IMG/VR virus record: IMGVR_UViG_3300027861_000016
Coordinates: 1 to 64,000 of that record
Strand: one strand, 5' to 3'
DNA length: 64,000 nucleotides
Origin: a virus
The notes under the pieces are model-generated. The model was not told the origin of the DNA, ran no database searches, and saw only the letters and a list, made by a program, of their open reading frames with translations. Below are positions 32,101 to 41,428 of this stretch, in pieces; position 1 is the stretch's first letter, and each line of letters starts with the position of its first letter. Both the position numbers and the translations under genes were made by a program.

Positions 32101-33831
32101 TGCTAATATTCCAGTAATTTCATAATCTATTTCATTCTCTACTGATGCTTCTAATTGTGTAGTACTATATGATTTAGAACCATCCCAGTTTTTAATGTCA
32201 AATATTTGAAAATAGTATTCGGTATGTGTGTCATAATTAAAATAAGCATAAGCTTTATTTCCTTCTACTACAATATTTGTAGGAAGTATTTCCTTATCCT
32301 CTAGAGGAGTTCCCCCATCAATACCTGTAACAGTTAATTCTAAACTACCCGCTGTTGTAGTTATTGGGAAAGTTTCATCTCCTGGTCTTATGGTTACCAT
32401 TGTTACCAGACCTCCTAGAGAACTACCTCCAAAATTAAAGACTGTCCCTAGTCTACTATTTTCCATAACAGTCTTTAAAGTTATGGTAGTTGCATTTATA
32501 TCTACTCCTATTAATACATCATTAGAATTAACAACACTTGTCACAAAGGTGAAGATCTCACCGTCTACTGTAATAGTATCATTTTCAAGAGTAGCAATAT
32601 CTAATATTGTTATAGACCCAGAAGATCCTCCTACTTCATAAGCTTTAATAGAATCTAATAAAGGTTCTAGTTCTACATTATCTGTAAATGTAAATCCTAC
32701 AGTATTGGGGAAGTATTCTGTTTCTTCTGCTTTCCATATACCAACTAAATTAAAGTCCCCAACATTCTTATTAGAATATCTATAAGGAACTTCTTCTATC
32801 TTATATCTTAGATTAATGTTATTAGCTATATTCTGTAGCTCATCATCAAATTGATTAGTAGCTTCACTTAGATTTCCAAGTATTAGTCTATTATCTAATT
32901 GTTCTATACACTTAGCTTTATTATAACTAATCAATACTTCTCTTACTTCCTCTAATGGAATTTCTTCATCTTCTAATCCAATACCTGTAAAGTTATAGAT
33001 GCTAGTAGTAGCTGTTAATTCTTTAGGAGGCAAAGCATATGATTTTAATACATTACCATCATCAGTGTATCTATGAGCTATTAATTGATATTGTTTATAA
33101 TCTTGATCAAGATTAGTTAAGTTTATCTTTATAGATTTTGATACTACAGTAGTAGTAGTATTACCATCCTTCTCTTTTCTTTTAGCTCCTACAGCTTCAT
33201 CTACAATTGGTACAGGTTGAGTTGTACCTAACATAATAGTATTAGATAAATCCTCTTTTACATATCTTAATGAAAACTGATAAGTACCACAATATAGTTC
33301 TCCTCCTCCTTGAATAATTTCAGAAGGTACGATGAATGGCTCATCAAGATCAGCAATCAATTTACTATTCTCTTCCAAACTATCATCTTCAGGAGGATTA
33401 TCTAAATTGACAGAACCAAAAGGTACATTGTCATCTGTATAATATAATACTCTTTCCCCTGCATAAGTCTTCTTAGCTACACAATCTACTGGATGATCTG
33501 TTGTAAAGCCTAATTGAGACCCTAAATCATCAGAAGGTGCAATTCTAGTATAAGTCTTATTATAGTCGATTATTCCCACCTGAGAATAGCCCAGATCACT
33601 TGCTAGTACTACTATTATATCATTGTTAAGAACAGTTTGTCCCATTAGTTTAAATCCAGAAGGGAATGATACTCTTTGATTAATTACACCATTCTCATTT
33701 ATTAAAGAATAGGTATCTCCATCCTCAGATATTTGAACCCAATGTTTCAATTCCTTTGCTGTATTCTTAGGTTGAAATAAAGGATTACTATCTTTATTAA
33801 TACCTTTATTAAATTGGTTTACACTTTCCAT
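29116..33831 (-). CDS. Muzzle / tail stabilisation-type protein
   Basis: This 1571-residue protein begins MESVNQFNKGINKDSNPLFQP, a highly recognisable start of the tail stabilisation (muzzle) protein of crAss-like phages. The body is beta-rich throughout, with many Tyr/Asn/Asp turns and a central acidic region, and no membrane segment. Its start is 2 nt from the 285-residue connector gene's stop, so the two are probably coupled. In phicrAss001 the equivalent protein closes the distal end of the short tail and contacts the fibres. The family call is from the N-terminal signature and gene order. Confidence 0.75.
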   Translation of the reverse strand: MESVNQFNKGINKDSNPLFQPKNTAKELKHWVQISEDGDTYSLINENGVINQRVSFPSGFKLMGQTVLNNDIIVVLASDLGYSQVGIIDYNKTYTRIAPSDDLGSQLGFTTDHPVDCVAKKTYAGERVLYYTDDNVPFGSVNLDNPPEDDSLEENSKLIADLDEPFIVPSEIIQGGGELYCGTYQFSLRYVKEDLSNTIMLGTTQPVPIVDEAVGAKRKEKDGNTTTTVVSKSIKINLTNLDQDYKQYQLIAHRYTDDGNVLKSYALPPKELTATTSIYNFTGIGLEDEEIPLEEVREVLISYNKAKCIEQLDNRLILGNLSEATNQFDDELQNIANNINLRYKIEEVPYRYSNKNVGDFNLVGIWKAEETEYFPNTVGFTFTDNVELEPLLDSIKAYEVGGSSGSITILDIATLENDTITVDGEIFTFVTSVVNSNDVLIGVDINATTITLKTVMENSRLGTVFNFGGSSLGGLVTMVTIRPGDETFPITTTAGSLELTVTGIDGGTPLEDKEILPTNIVVEGNKAYAYFNYDTHTEYYFQIFDIKNWDGSKSYSTTQLEASVENEIDYEITGILADNESQAYKDEFFTTYRKGYKREEVYSYAIKTKFKDGSDSYTYHIPGNNKITGTTIEAIPDSPGTVVGNTEGELGTYVSDIEYPLDQGFVGTYVRHHKMPSLQQEPHFRKVTETVGDEEVTEIYIRILGLEAEFTIPFSQDLVDNIQNFSIVRESREKEGNKSILAQGIGLPMLDLFTNYEPGNGNTIAASRAYCPQPYLGSFEFKGDNYSNNKDFVLDIVGIKRDLLNFHSPDLTLGNSLDVDKFENNKIKAKLGVKGDINDFFRKTGNFQIDPKYLKSTTRVSRVREWWQAMLIGIPGNIDYFNHRLKKNPKLWQGCSFQESSVTLYDDEFDVYDDECLVEKTVTVNSGDFKGVGFDEDVYNLNGLKSYILKTGSIPGGTNNNVRNGSRVKTTLSASYSAKTDSIDANDYEDRRNDSDYYANEKRSNLGIYTGTSTATLNILEVSSDITGQYGELPNSEYIETYRSNNPPTVPTTINNIYGGDVFITPYSVENKNVLPMMASYYSDHPYEEGNEDYQFRGEANDDCEPDKLGINSKCLYEVFLESRINCDFRHEFFNDEDEQQTRYYPKSTAYETLKVATEKGRCISYNPQYSIENSIKTYFSKSLSGNIQGDFEDRIIYSDNSSLDSIVDNYKQFPVNNYQDIPKHTGEIWDLFVYNDTLYSHTPKSLWRMFSKNNSTMTSSDISEVILGTGDAYTIDAQRRTDFKGGYAGTISQFAGVHTPGGYIFPDALQGKVFIFTPGSKQGDLQELSRNGMLTVFNNGLKKGLVESGVYIDNPYTGYGILASYDFELKRYLITKKDSFGGLTYSFSFVGDCWLSEHDYRPDAYISIDNDLYMVSNTGTVSLYKTNDGLKGDFAELVNYTTRAESTIRFIVNDNIDVTKVFDNIVLNTNSYSNLGEYVPFDTFDTVQMSNDLQDTSEKEIVIDNGYPTLPSTQVQCKFKNNEYRVSVPRGASDDRIKSKYSIIDLKYNNTNDNKFVVNFIKTLFRVNRR

Positions 33832-33832
33832 A

Positions 33833-34690
33833 TTATCTTCTTCCGTCTAAATCTAAATTCTGTGCTAATCCTATATCTGTATAATCAGTAAGTGAAGCAG
33901 ATACATCTCTTACTTGTCTCCAAAGAATATTCTTTAAGTTCTCTATTTGATGTACATCAGGCATGTTAGCATAAGATCTTGCTTGTCCACAATACTTTTC
34001 CCACATCTGTCTACAGTATTCCATATCCCTCATTCTCTGGTTAGGAAGCATATCAGGATTTCTCATAGATATATGATAGGCTATATTCCAAAACATAGCT
34101 TCTCTAAATCCCACATCATCTGGAACTAATGGATAACCTTGTTCATCTGTAGGTATTCCTATATATTGTACAGTTATTTTACCTGTCTCGAAACCCATGT
34201 TAATTTTATTGGCTTGGATGTTATAGTCTAGATCAGTAATAGAATTACTCTTAACATCACCAAATAAATGTTTATTATATTTCAAAGACTGAGGTCTTTG
34301 TGAGCTAGCTCCAGCCATCATCCTAGGTTTAGCAGGATTTAGTATCAAGTTCTGATCATAAATGTTTAATGAACTAAAATCTCCTCCTGACTTCTCTACT
34401 ATCTCTTGATAGGTACAATCATAGAATGTTTTATCACAACAAGAATCATCTTGTTTACATCCTACTTGTAATCTAACTAGTTTATATAGATCACAAGGTA
34501 ATATTCCAGAATAGTCTGTAATATCTACAACAGCCTCCATTTCTTTAAATTGAGCATAAGCTCCAATTTGTAATAAAGCATCAGCTACCCATTCTACAAA
34601 ATCTTGGTAAGGAATATCTTGATTACCTAATCCAAGATCTCTTACGATCTTTGATATTACTACATTAATACTTTCTAATTTATATATCAT
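33833..34690 (-). CDS. Tail connector / ring protein (R1 position)
   Basis: This 285-residue protein has an N-terminal helical domain (VISKIVRDLGLGNQDIPY) and a beta-rich middle with PCDLYKLVRLQVG. It contains several Cys near 95-110 (two adjacent in DSCCDKTF). It sits immediately upstream of the muzzle gene, where phicrAss001 encodes ring protein R1. It overlaps the 138-residue gene by 4 nt. It probably forms a dodecameric or hexameric ring of the short tail; the assignment is by synteny. Confidence 0.55.
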   Translation of the reverse strand: MIYKLESINVVISKIVRDLGLGNQDIPYQDFVEWVADALLQIGAYAQFKEMEAVVDITDYSGILPCDLYKLVRLQVGCKQDDSCCDKTFYDCTYQEIVEKSGGDFSSLNIYDQNLILNPAKPRMMAGASSQRPQSLKYNKHLFGDVKSNSITDLDYNIQANKINMGFETGKITVQYIGIPTDEQGYPLVPDDVGFREAMFWNIAYHISMRNPDMLPNQRMRDMEYCRQMWEKYCGQARSYANMPDVHQIENLKNILWRQVRDVSASLTDYTDIGLAQNLDLDGRR

Positions 34691-35103
34691 CTTATGTAAT
34701 TTTTATATCCATTCTTAATAAACCATTTACGCATCATTTGGACAGCAGGTTCTCTAACATATATTCTCCAGTTTCTATGTCTTTTCCAAGTCTTATTCTT
34801 TCGTAAGTTTATTCTTGGAGCCATGTCATCTGTCTCTGGACTAGTTTGTATAACTACATCTCCAGGAACAGTTTCTTGCCAGTTAATACAACTCATCTTT
34901 CTAGCGTGCATGTGTAATACTCCTACAGGAAGTCTAACCTTCTTCATATGAACAATTACATCTTCCATAACCATTTGAATAAAGTCTTCAAATATATCCT
35001 GTCTTTCAAAAGAATGTACTCCTTTAACTCCTTCCTTTTTATAAGATTCTGTATAGAATTTATTATAGCCTTTATGATGTCTATTCCAACTATATTTTAT
35101 CAT
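34687..35103 (-). CDS. Small basic virion protein, connector region
   Basis: This 138-residue protein is strongly basic (pI high by composition: many Lys, Arg and His). The central helix-strand pattern DIFEDFIQMVMEDVIVHM is followed by a beta hairpin with RLPVGVLHMHARK. I do not recognise the family with certainty. It overlaps both neighbours by 4 nt (ATGA-type junctions), so it is translated as part of the ring and connector set. IHF-like subunits occur nearby in some crAss-like genomes, but I see no IHF motif here. Confidence 0.5.
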   Translation of the reverse strand: MIKYSWNRHHKGYNKFYTESYKKEGVKGVHSFERQDIFEDFIQMVMEDVIVHMKKVRLPVGVLHMHARKMSCINWQETVPGDVVIQTSPETDDMAPRINLRKNKTWKRHRNWRIYVREPAVQMMRKWFIKNGYKNYIR

Positions 35104-35795
35104 TTAGTTGTTATATTAGATGTCTCACTTAAAGCATTATTAGTTGTATCTGTTTGATTTACAGGTACTCTCAATTCAGAATCCATAATCATTTTAAATA
35201 ATGTATCTTCTAAATGAGCAGGGATTGGATATTCAAAGTCATAACCTGTATCTGAACATTGCTCATTATTCTGAGAACAATCACAAGTTCTAAATTCTTC
35301 TGCTATTTGAGGATCTTCAAAGATACCTTGAATGTTAATATAACTCAACATTATGTTAGGTACATTAACTAGATAGATATATCCATTTTGATAATAGTAT
35401 CCCGGAGACTTAGCTGTGTACTTATTAAACTGTTTCCAATATGCAGAATTTGCATTATACCTTTGGAAAGGAGTACCGTTAATCAACCCAACAAAAGATA
35501 AATTCAATCCTATATTAGATTCTAATGGTTTAGGTATTTTAAGTTTAGTTCTAAGAGTACAGTTCTCTATCTCACAACATTCATTCTTATCAAACTTGTC
35601 TACATCTAGTTTACCTAAGTTCTGAATATATAGATCTTTTATTCCTTTACTCTTCTCTTGTTCTTGCTTTATTAACTTAGCTCTATAGTAATTTATAATA
35701 TGTGCCAGTTGGGAATCTGATAAGTTAATATCATCAGATTGAATACCACCACTATATAAATTCTTTATGTTATATATAATTTTTGATAATAGCAT
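35100..35795 (-). CDS. Tail ring / connector protein
   Basis: This 231-residue protein starts MLLSKIIYNIKNLYSGG with an amphipathic helix and has a cluster of Cys (NECCEIENC near residues 74-82, and CDCSQNNEQC near 175-184) that may bind metal. A YIYLVNVPN beta motif lies mid-protein. It opens the connector-muzzle-cargo sub-operon, downstream of a strong terminator hairpin at 35.83 kb, so it probably has its own promoter or depends on read-through. Ring-protein identity is by position. Confidence 0.5.
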   Translation of the reverse strand: MLLSKIIYNIKNLYSGGIQSDDINLSDSQLAHIINYYRAKLIKQEQEKSKGIKDLYIQNLGKLDVDKFDKNECCEIENCTLRTKLKIPKPLESNIGLNLSFVGLINGTPFQRYNANSAYWKQFNKYTAKSPGYYYQNGYIYLVNVPNIMLSYINIQGIFEDPQIAEEFRTCDCSQNNEQCSDTGYDFEYPIPAHLEDTLFKMIMDSELRVPVNQTDTTNNALSETSNITTK

Positions 35796-35820
35796 ACTTT
35801 ACATTTTATAGATTATACTC

Positions 35821-35857
35821 ATAAAAGCAAAAAGGGTTCTAAAATTAATTAGAACCC
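35821..35857 (-). terminator. Rho-independent terminator after the 438-residue structural gene
   Basis: On the minus strand a perfect 9-bp stem (GGGTTCTAA with TTAGAACCC, loop TTAATT) is followed directly by TTTTTGCTTTT. It lies in the 101-nt gap between the 438-residue gene and the connector genes, dividing the capsid and tail parts of the late operon. Confidence 0.85.
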
Positions 35858-35896
35858 CCAATGAAAAATATATTAATAAACTAAAACAGAGCCATA

Positions 35897-37213
35897 TTAT
35901 ACATCCAAATTCAATGCTGTAAATCCTAATACTCCATTGAAGTATGAATTCATAATAGCTGCAAAGCTATCGCCAGTATCTTCATCAGACTGAGCAAGAC
36001 CAGTTGGAATATAAACAGTTGCTCTTTGAGGAGCAGGCATTGGTCGACCAAAATCTCCAGGAATCATATTCTCATACTCAATTGTAATTGAATCATATCC
36101 AACAGTGTCACTAACCAATGATACAGGTTTTTTATGCCAGTAATCAGTCTTAGCATGCCATCCAGCAAATGTTTGTGCTTCACGTTCAGCAGCTCTTACT
36201 TGTCTATAGTAACCATTTCCTGCGAAAGGATTAGTAGCATAAGTAATTGTAGCAGCAGCATCTAATGCACTTTCTTTTCCCATCTGAGCAAAAGTTGCTT
36301 CAAATCTTGTAACAGAATATCTATCGTAATCTTCTAGTAATGGTTCAATTGGTAAACCTGTAAGTTTGATACCAAAGCCAGGAGCAGTAACTATAGCAGC
36401 GGCACTTATTTGTGTTAGTAAAGTATCTACAATTGTAGCACTAGTACCCACATAAGGTGTATCTAAAGTCATAGTGTCAGCAGCATCGTTAATACTTGCT
36501 ATTTTATAAACAGCATTAGTATCTGCTGTAGCTCCAGCACCAATAACAATATAAGCTCCTACTATTAATTTAGCTCCTCCACCTGTAACATCATCAATAT
36601 TACCGTTACAAACAACAACGTTTGAACCTTTTACAAAATCAAAGCTTGTAGTAGCTGTTCCTAATACAGTTTTAGCAGCATCTGATACTCTTTCAGCAAT
36701 TACATAAGGATTAGCCCCTACAGAATTTGCATAAAAATCATCTACTAATTTACCTGCAATTGTTTCTTGTGTTACACTAGTACTACCAGTAGAAGCATAA
36801 GAATCAAAGAACCAAGGTCCACGAGGACTAAGTACTTTTGCACCTTTGAACACTACTCTTAATCTGAATTCTTCATCAGCAGTTGTTGGAAGTGAAGTCC
36901 CCGATCCCGTAACACCGTCAAATCCTACATAAGCTACTTGTTCTACTGGAGCATCGTATTTATTACCCAAGTATGTATTTACATCAACTCCTTTGATAGG
37001 CATTGATAAGATTGCTTTACCATTTTCAAAGCAAGAAACGATTTGTACTGTATCATTTTTAGTCAAAGCAGCAGCTTTAGCATCAGTATTAATTAATGCA
37101 CTACCTTTGATTAAAAAAAGATCTCCTTTTTCTATTGTTTGTAATGTGGTTGCTGCGCTATTAACACCATCACCAATAAGTACCTGAGGTACTCTCTTTG
37201 TATTCTTTCCCAT
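35897..37213 (-). CDS. Abundant virion structural protein (capsid auxiliary or sheath-like)
   Basis: This 438-residue protein is rich in Ala, Thr, Val and Gly with low charge, typical of abundant virion shell proteins. The N-terminal VPQVLIGDG leads into regular beta strands. A PRGPWFFDSYAS motif is followed by an inserted Ig-like or beta-sandwich stretch of roughly residues 190-275, and the C-terminal domain contains YDRYSVTRFEA. It has its own terminator downstream, fitting high expression. The position between capsid-proximal and ring genes suggests a head auxiliary or connector protein; the exact role is unresolved. Confidence 0.55.
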   Translation of the reverse strand: MGKNTKRVPQVLIGDGVNSAATTLQTIEKGDLFLIKGSALINTDAKAAALTKNDTVQIVSCFENGKAILSMPIKGVDVNTYLGNKYDAPVEQVAYVGFDGVTGSGTSLPTTADEEFRLRVVFKGAKVLSPRGPWFFDSYASTGSTSVTQETIAGKLVDDFYANSVGANPYVIAERVSDAAKTVLGTATTSFDFVKGSNVVVCNGNIDDVTGGGAKLIVGAYIVIGAGATADTNAVYKIASINDAADTMTLDTPYVGTSATIVDTLLTQISAAAIVTAPGFGIKLTGLPIEPLLEDYDRYSVTRFEATFAQMGKESALDAAATITYATNPFAGNGYYRQVRAAEREAQTFAGWHAKTDYWHKKPVSLVSDTVGYDSITIEYENMIPGDFGRPMPAPQRATVYIPTGLAQSDEDTGDSFAAIMNSYFNGVLGFTALNLDV

Positions 37214-37235
37214 CTTCTTTTTAATTTAGGGGTTA

Positions 37236-37949
37236 TTATTCAATTGTATTTAAGTTATTCTGATAAGTATTTCCTCTTGGAGATTCTAAAACTTCTATAG
37301 CATCTTTGACAGCCATCTTCACTATTTCTTCATGAGTGTGCTCTGGTAAATCAAATTCTACTATTGGTCCCCGTGTAATGTCTACGTTTACTCTAGCAGG
37401 TTGTTTTAGAAATGTTAATTTAAAATTATCTATTGTATTAGTTTCTGCACATTTAACAAAAATATCACCACTTTCAAAGTAAAGTATTACTCTATCTTTA
37501 GTTGGTTTATTAAATGGATCTTTTAAGACCTTGTTTAAATCATCTTGTTGAATCTGTTTACACTCTTTATATTTCAATCCACAATTAATATCATTTACTA
37601 ATGCTCTACTTTTTAAATAGAACCAATAGACTTCATCAACACTAACTTGTTTTTCCTCATCACTAAATAATGTAGAAGTACTAATTCTATATGTATTATC
37701 TTCATAAGGAACTTCTGTTAGTTCTGGGAACCTAGTTACAACTAATGTACGTAAATCATCAGTACGTTTTTGAATCTCTTCAAACCCAGCACGATAGACA
37801 TTATTCTTTCCGTATCTAGTCTTTGCAAATTCATCAGATGCGTTCTGTAAAAATATATCTATTTCTAAAGAACTAACCTCTGCATAACTTTCAGAGGCTA
37901 GTTTATCTAAATAGATCTTGAACATTCTATGTGCTTCGGTTAATGTCAT
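37236..37949 (-). CDS. Head-tail connector protein, P22 gp4-like position
   Basis: This 237-residue protein begins MTLTEAHRMFKIYLDKL, with a helical N-terminus (an EIDIFLQNASDEFAKTRYG element) followed by a beta-rich middle (DRVILYFESGDIFVKC) and a C-terminal helix. This is the layout of the P22 gp4-like tail-tubular or connector proteins annotated in crAss-like phages. It overlaps the 273-residue gene by 4 nt. It would dock on the portal after packaging. The call combines layout and order. Confidence 0.6.
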   Translation of the reverse strand: MTLTEAHRMFKIYLDKLASESYAEVSSLEIDIFLQNASDEFAKTRYGKNNVYRAGFEEIQKRTDDLRTLVVTRFPELTEVPYEDNTYRISTSTLFSDEEKQVSVDEVYWFYLKSRALVNDINCGLKYKECKQIQQDDLNKVLKDPFNKPTKDRVILYFESGDIFVKCAETNTIDNFKLTFLKQPARVNVDITRGPIVEFDLPEHTHEEIVKMAVKDAIEVLESPRGNTYQNNLNTIE

Positions 37950-38767
37950 TTAACTGTTTTATACTGAGTTTCTATAGCTTGTTTAATCTTAGAATTCTTT
38001 TTATCTAATATGAATCTTGCTACTTGTTCAAGTGTTAATCCTAAAGAGTTACCTTCATATAATAGTTCTTGATCAAATGTTGGTTTAGCAGATCCTTTTT
38101 GAAGTACTCCAGCATTTACATATCTAATCACTGTAGCTTTTGATTTATAAATCTCATCATTAAGTAGATTAATAAATACAGCAGGATTCTCTTCCATTTT
38201 ATCTCCAAGTTCCTTTTTAATTGTATCTGGAACCATGTTCTGAAGAATAGTTAATGACTTACCATATAATGATAAAGCATCTTTCATATCATTCTCAGAT
38301 AATGTATTGAAGATTCCATAAGCAGTACCAATTAAATCTCTACGTTTGTTTTGTGTACTAGCTTCAATTTGTTCAGAAAGTAATATATAAATATATTTAT
38401 GAGGTGCTTTTGCATATTCTATTTTAGAATTAGCTATACCTTTATCTGCTTTTAATATCTTAATTCTTAATCTATCTAAAGGTTGATTGTCATCTAAAGA
38501 CAAACCTTGATCTGGTACATCTATTTTAAATAGATCCCACCAAGAACTATTTGCTTTTAATTGTCCTTGATTTAGTTGTAGTTCTTTTTCAAACTGTTCA
38601 CGTTCTTTTACGGATTCATCTGTGTGATCAAAACTTGTATTTAATGATCCACTTTTACCCATACATAATGAATAAGTAGAATTGCAATTACCAAATGATT
38701 TCATCTGTTTGCCATTCTTTCTTATTGGCCCACCTATTACAGGAGGTATTTCTAATTTATAATTCAT
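37946..38767 (-). CDS. Virion-associated protein of unknown function after the capsid gene
   Basis: This 273-residue protein begins MNYKLEIPPVIGGPIRKNG and is helical and charged after residue 50, with no membrane segment and no motif I recognise. Its 5' end lies just after the terminator that follows the capsid gene, so its expression may depend on read-through. Overlap with the connector gene suggests a head-completion role. Confidence 0.5.
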   Translation of the reverse strand: MNYKLEIPPVIGGPIRKNGKQMKSFGNCNSTYSLCMGKSGSLNTSFDHTDESVKEREQFEKELQLNQGQLKANSSWWDLFKIDVPDQGLSLDDNQPLDRLRIKILKADKGIANSKIEYAKAPHKYIYILLSEQIEASTQNKRRDLIGTAYGIFNTLSENDMKDALSLYGKSLTILQNMVPDTIKKELGDKMEENPAVFINLLNDEIYKSKATVIRYVNAGVLQKGSAKPTFDQELLYEGNSLGLTLEQVARFILDKKNSKIKQAIETQYKTVK

Positions 38768-38802
38768 TTTCTTTTCTGTTTAGCTCTTATTAATATTCAA
38801 AG

Positions 38803-38830
38803 AAAGTAGGAGAAATTAATCTCCTACTTT
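38803..38830 (-). terminator. Terminator hairpin after the major capsid gene
   Basis: A perfect 11-bp stem on the minus strand (AAAGTAGGAGA paired with TCTCCTACTTT, loop of 6) lies 7 nt after the capsid stop codon and is followed by CTTTGAATATT. The tail is short, so it is probably a leaky terminator that boosts capsid message over downstream genes. Confidence 0.75.
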
Positions 38831-38836
38831 TATAAT

Positions 38837-40306
38837 TTAGTCTACTCTTAAAATCAATTCTCCACAAGTTGTTGGATCTTGAATCTGAACACCAAACTCA
38901 GAAAGCCAATGTGTTTCATATCCATCATAACCAGTTGCTCTTGATGTACCGCCTGTAGCAATACCTGATGTTGGACTTTGTGAACCTTCAACATGCCACA
39001 TTAAGTTCTTACCATTCTTCATTACTACTTTTCGAATGTTAGATTTCATATCTTTAGAACCCATGTTCAAGATAGTATATCTATAAGACTCTACAGGATA
39101 ACCTGTTACTGGATGTTTCTTTCTGAAACGTTGAGTATCATCATATGGAGGAAACTCTTTAACAGTTACTTTAATACCATTCTGTAATACAACAGAAGTA
39201 TAGTAACCACTCAATGTGATATTATCGCCATTGAACTTCAAGAAGGAAGCATCATTCTTAACAATGTTTCTATCATCTGATTCTTTAGAGATAGCATTAT
39301 GGAAAGCTCTAATTCCTTGCTTACCTGTTAACATGATAAACTCAGCATTTCCACCCCATTCTTTAATCTTATATGATAACATTGTAAAGTAATCATCAAT
39401 TCTAGCATAAGTAAGCTCGCCAGTATAATAAGAAATGTTACTCTTAGCAATTTGTTGTCTAACTCCTGCACCTTCATATGCTGGACGACCATTGTTATCT
39501 TTATCTAGTACATGACCTTCTGGGTTCTTGTTGTATGTAGAATACATCAATACTTTATCCATCTCAGCATGCCAGTTTTGGATAGCTACTAATTCTTGAT
39601 GATTAGTCCACAACTTAGTTGTTTTAGTTGGGTCATTAGGATTAGGTAATTCCATAACCATTACAGCATCACTAGCAGATCTAGTACAACCAATAGTCTT
39701 ACGATAGATACCTAAAATATTCTTCATACCATAAGGAGTATGATAAACATCAGAGTTACCTCTCATTGATCCTTCACCAACTAAAGTATAATCTTTAGAC
39801 CATTGTGCATCTGTATCAAGGAATTCAACTGGACAGAATCCATCAAAACCTCCACCGTGTACAACAGCAGTATAAATTACAGCTTCACCATCTTTAACAC
39901 CATCATCAGTTAATCTGATTCTAGTAATAGCATCATCAGCTACTAAAATATCATTTTCACCATACCAATCTCTATCCAAGATAATACGGAAGAAAGTACC
40001 ATTGATACCAGGTTGAGACGCATCATTAATGTAATCAGGTGATTTAACTAATACATTAGAGATCTCTTCATCTTTTGTATAGATGTCCCATTCGTACTCA
40101 TTCGAATCTACTTCACGTACAGCACCCATTCCGCCTGTAAGGTATTCAAAAATATTGATACCTTGATGTCCCATCATTTGGGCCATTACTGGTTCAATTA
40201 TTTGTGGCTTAGTCAAGTAAGCGTTTGCAAGCATATTGGTTTCTCCAAGTCCGTGGAAATCCGTAGACCTTTTAAACTGCAATACACTATTCATGTCTTG
40301 TTGCAT
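38837..40306 (-). CDS. Major capsid protein, HK97 fold
   Basis: This 489-residue protein matches the usual length of crAss-like major capsid proteins (about 490). It begins with a short arm and then GLGETNMLANAYLTKPQ and MMGHQGINIFEYLTGGMGA. The body has the alternating long-helix and strand pattern of the HK97 fold, with a D-R-D-W-Y-G element near residue 115 and RFRKKHPVTGYPVESY near 385. It is preceded by a scaffold-like acidic protein and followed by a strong hairpin terminator, as expected for the most abundant virion protein. The call is by length, order and composition. Confidence 0.85.
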   Translation of the reverse strand: MQQDMNSVLQFKRSTDFHGLGETNMLANAYLTKPQIIEPVMAQMMGHQGINIFEYLTGGMGAVREVDSNEYEWDIYTKDEEISNVLVKSPDYINDASQPGINGTFFRIILDRDWYGENDILVADDAITRIRLTDDGVKDGEAVIYTAVVHGGGFDGFCPVEFLDTDAQWSKDYTLVGEGSMRGNSDVYHTPYGMKNILGIYRKTIGCTRSASDAVMVMELPNPNDPTKTTKLWTNHQELVAIQNWHAEMDKVLMYSTYNKNPEGHVLDKDNNGRPAYEGAGVRQQIAKSNISYYTGELTYARIDDYFTMLSYKIKEWGGNAEFIMLTGKQGIRAFHNAISKESDDRNIVKNDASFLKFNGDNITLSGYYTSVVLQNGIKVTVKEFPPYDDTQRFRKKHPVTGYPVESYRYTILNMGSKDMKSNIRKVVMKNGKNLMWHVEGSQSPTSGIATGGTSRATGYDGYETHWLSEFGVQIQDPTTCGELILRVD

Positions 40307-40336
40307 AATCTATTTAATTTAGTTGTTATTTAATTT

Positions 40337-41428
40337 TTACTTTTGCATATAGTGTTCTAACGCATCGAATACAGCAGATTGCTCTTCAATGTTATTATCC
40401 ATTGTTCTTGTGGTATTAGCTGATCTAGAAGCTCCTACTGTTTTGGCTCCTTCTAACTTCTTTTTAAATACCATGTTATTAGTTCTTTCAGCTTTCTTCT
40501 CTAACTTCTTGAAATCAAAGTTCTTCATTTGCATATAAGCAAATAAGTATCTTGATTCATCATTGTCATCTAGTTGTAATTTAGTCTCACCATTCTTACC
40601 AATTGGTTTAGTGATGTATTCTAATAACTTCTTAGACTCTTTCTCATCTACTTTGATTCCTTTTATGTCTCTAAGACCTAATACTTGTTTTTCAAAGTTC
40701 TCTTTTTGAATTCTATCACTCTCAGTCTTTGCTTCTATGTCAGCTAGTCTTTGAGTTTCTTTCTGAGCTATTTCATTCTCTTGAATAGTTTTCAAAGAAG
40801 CTTTAGATGCATTGGCCATCTTATCTAATGAACCTGCTGATTTAAGAGCTTCAACTTGTTCAGCTATATCTGCATTCGATAGTCCTTGTTTTTCTAAAGC
40901 ATATTCAACAATCATTTGTTGATTACCTTCTTCTGACATATCTATACCATCATAATCTATAACAGATTGTTGGTCCTTAACAAAGTCATCTATTGAGAAT
41001 CCTTGTTCAACATGTTCTAATAATCTAACACCTTCTTCTGATAAGCTTTCTTTATATTCTGAAATAGCATCTACTTTGCTATTCTTTAAATTCTCTTCTA
41101 TAAGTGTTACTAACCCATCTTCAGAATCTTCATACTCACCTTCCTCATTGAACTTTAATAGTCCGCTATCAACAAACTTCTTTGCTGCTTCTCCCCATTG
41201 AGTTTCTGGTCCACCTTCTTCAGGTATTGGGTCTGTAACTGGTTCAGTAGGAACTTCTAATTCCTTCTCTTCTGGTTCGGGTATTACTTCAGGTTCCTTT
41301 TGAAGTGGAATATCCTCTACCGGTTTATCTTCAATAACTTTAGTTTCCTCAACCTCTGGTTGTAAGTCACTGAATGCATCAAAGAGTCTCCCCTCATCTA
41401 ACATACTTGCTTGCTCTGCTCTATCCAT
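40337..41428 (-). CDS. Putative scaffold protein
   Basis: This 363-residue protein is very acidic in its N-terminal third (many Glu and Pro, residues 20-75). It becomes a long charged helix with coiled-coil character from about 90 to 330, ending in a short basic segment with KKKLEGAK. There are no Cys and almost no hydrophobic core. This composition, directly upstream of the capsid gene, is characteristic of phage scaffold proteins that line the procapsid and leave before packaging. The 5' side of the gene is a structured non-coding RNA ending in a terminator-like hairpin. Confidence 0.65.
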   Translation of the reverse strand: MDRAEQASMLDEGRLFDAFSDLQPEVEETKVIEDKPVEDIPLQKEPEVIPEPEEKELEVPTEPVTDPIPEEGGPETQWGEAAKKFVDSGLLKFNEEGEYEDSEDGLVTLIEENLKNSKVDAISEYKESLSEEGVRLLEHVEQGFSIDDFVKDQQSVIDYDGIDMSEEGNQQMIVEYALEKQGLSNADIAEQVEALKSAGSLDKMANASKASLKTIQENEIAQKETQRLADIEAKTESDRIQKENFEKQVLGLRDIKGIKVDEKESKKLLEYITKPIGKNGETKLQLDDNDESRYLFAYMQMKNFDFKKLEKKAERTNNMVFKKKLEGAKTVGASRSANTTRTMDNNIEEQSAVFDALEHYMQK

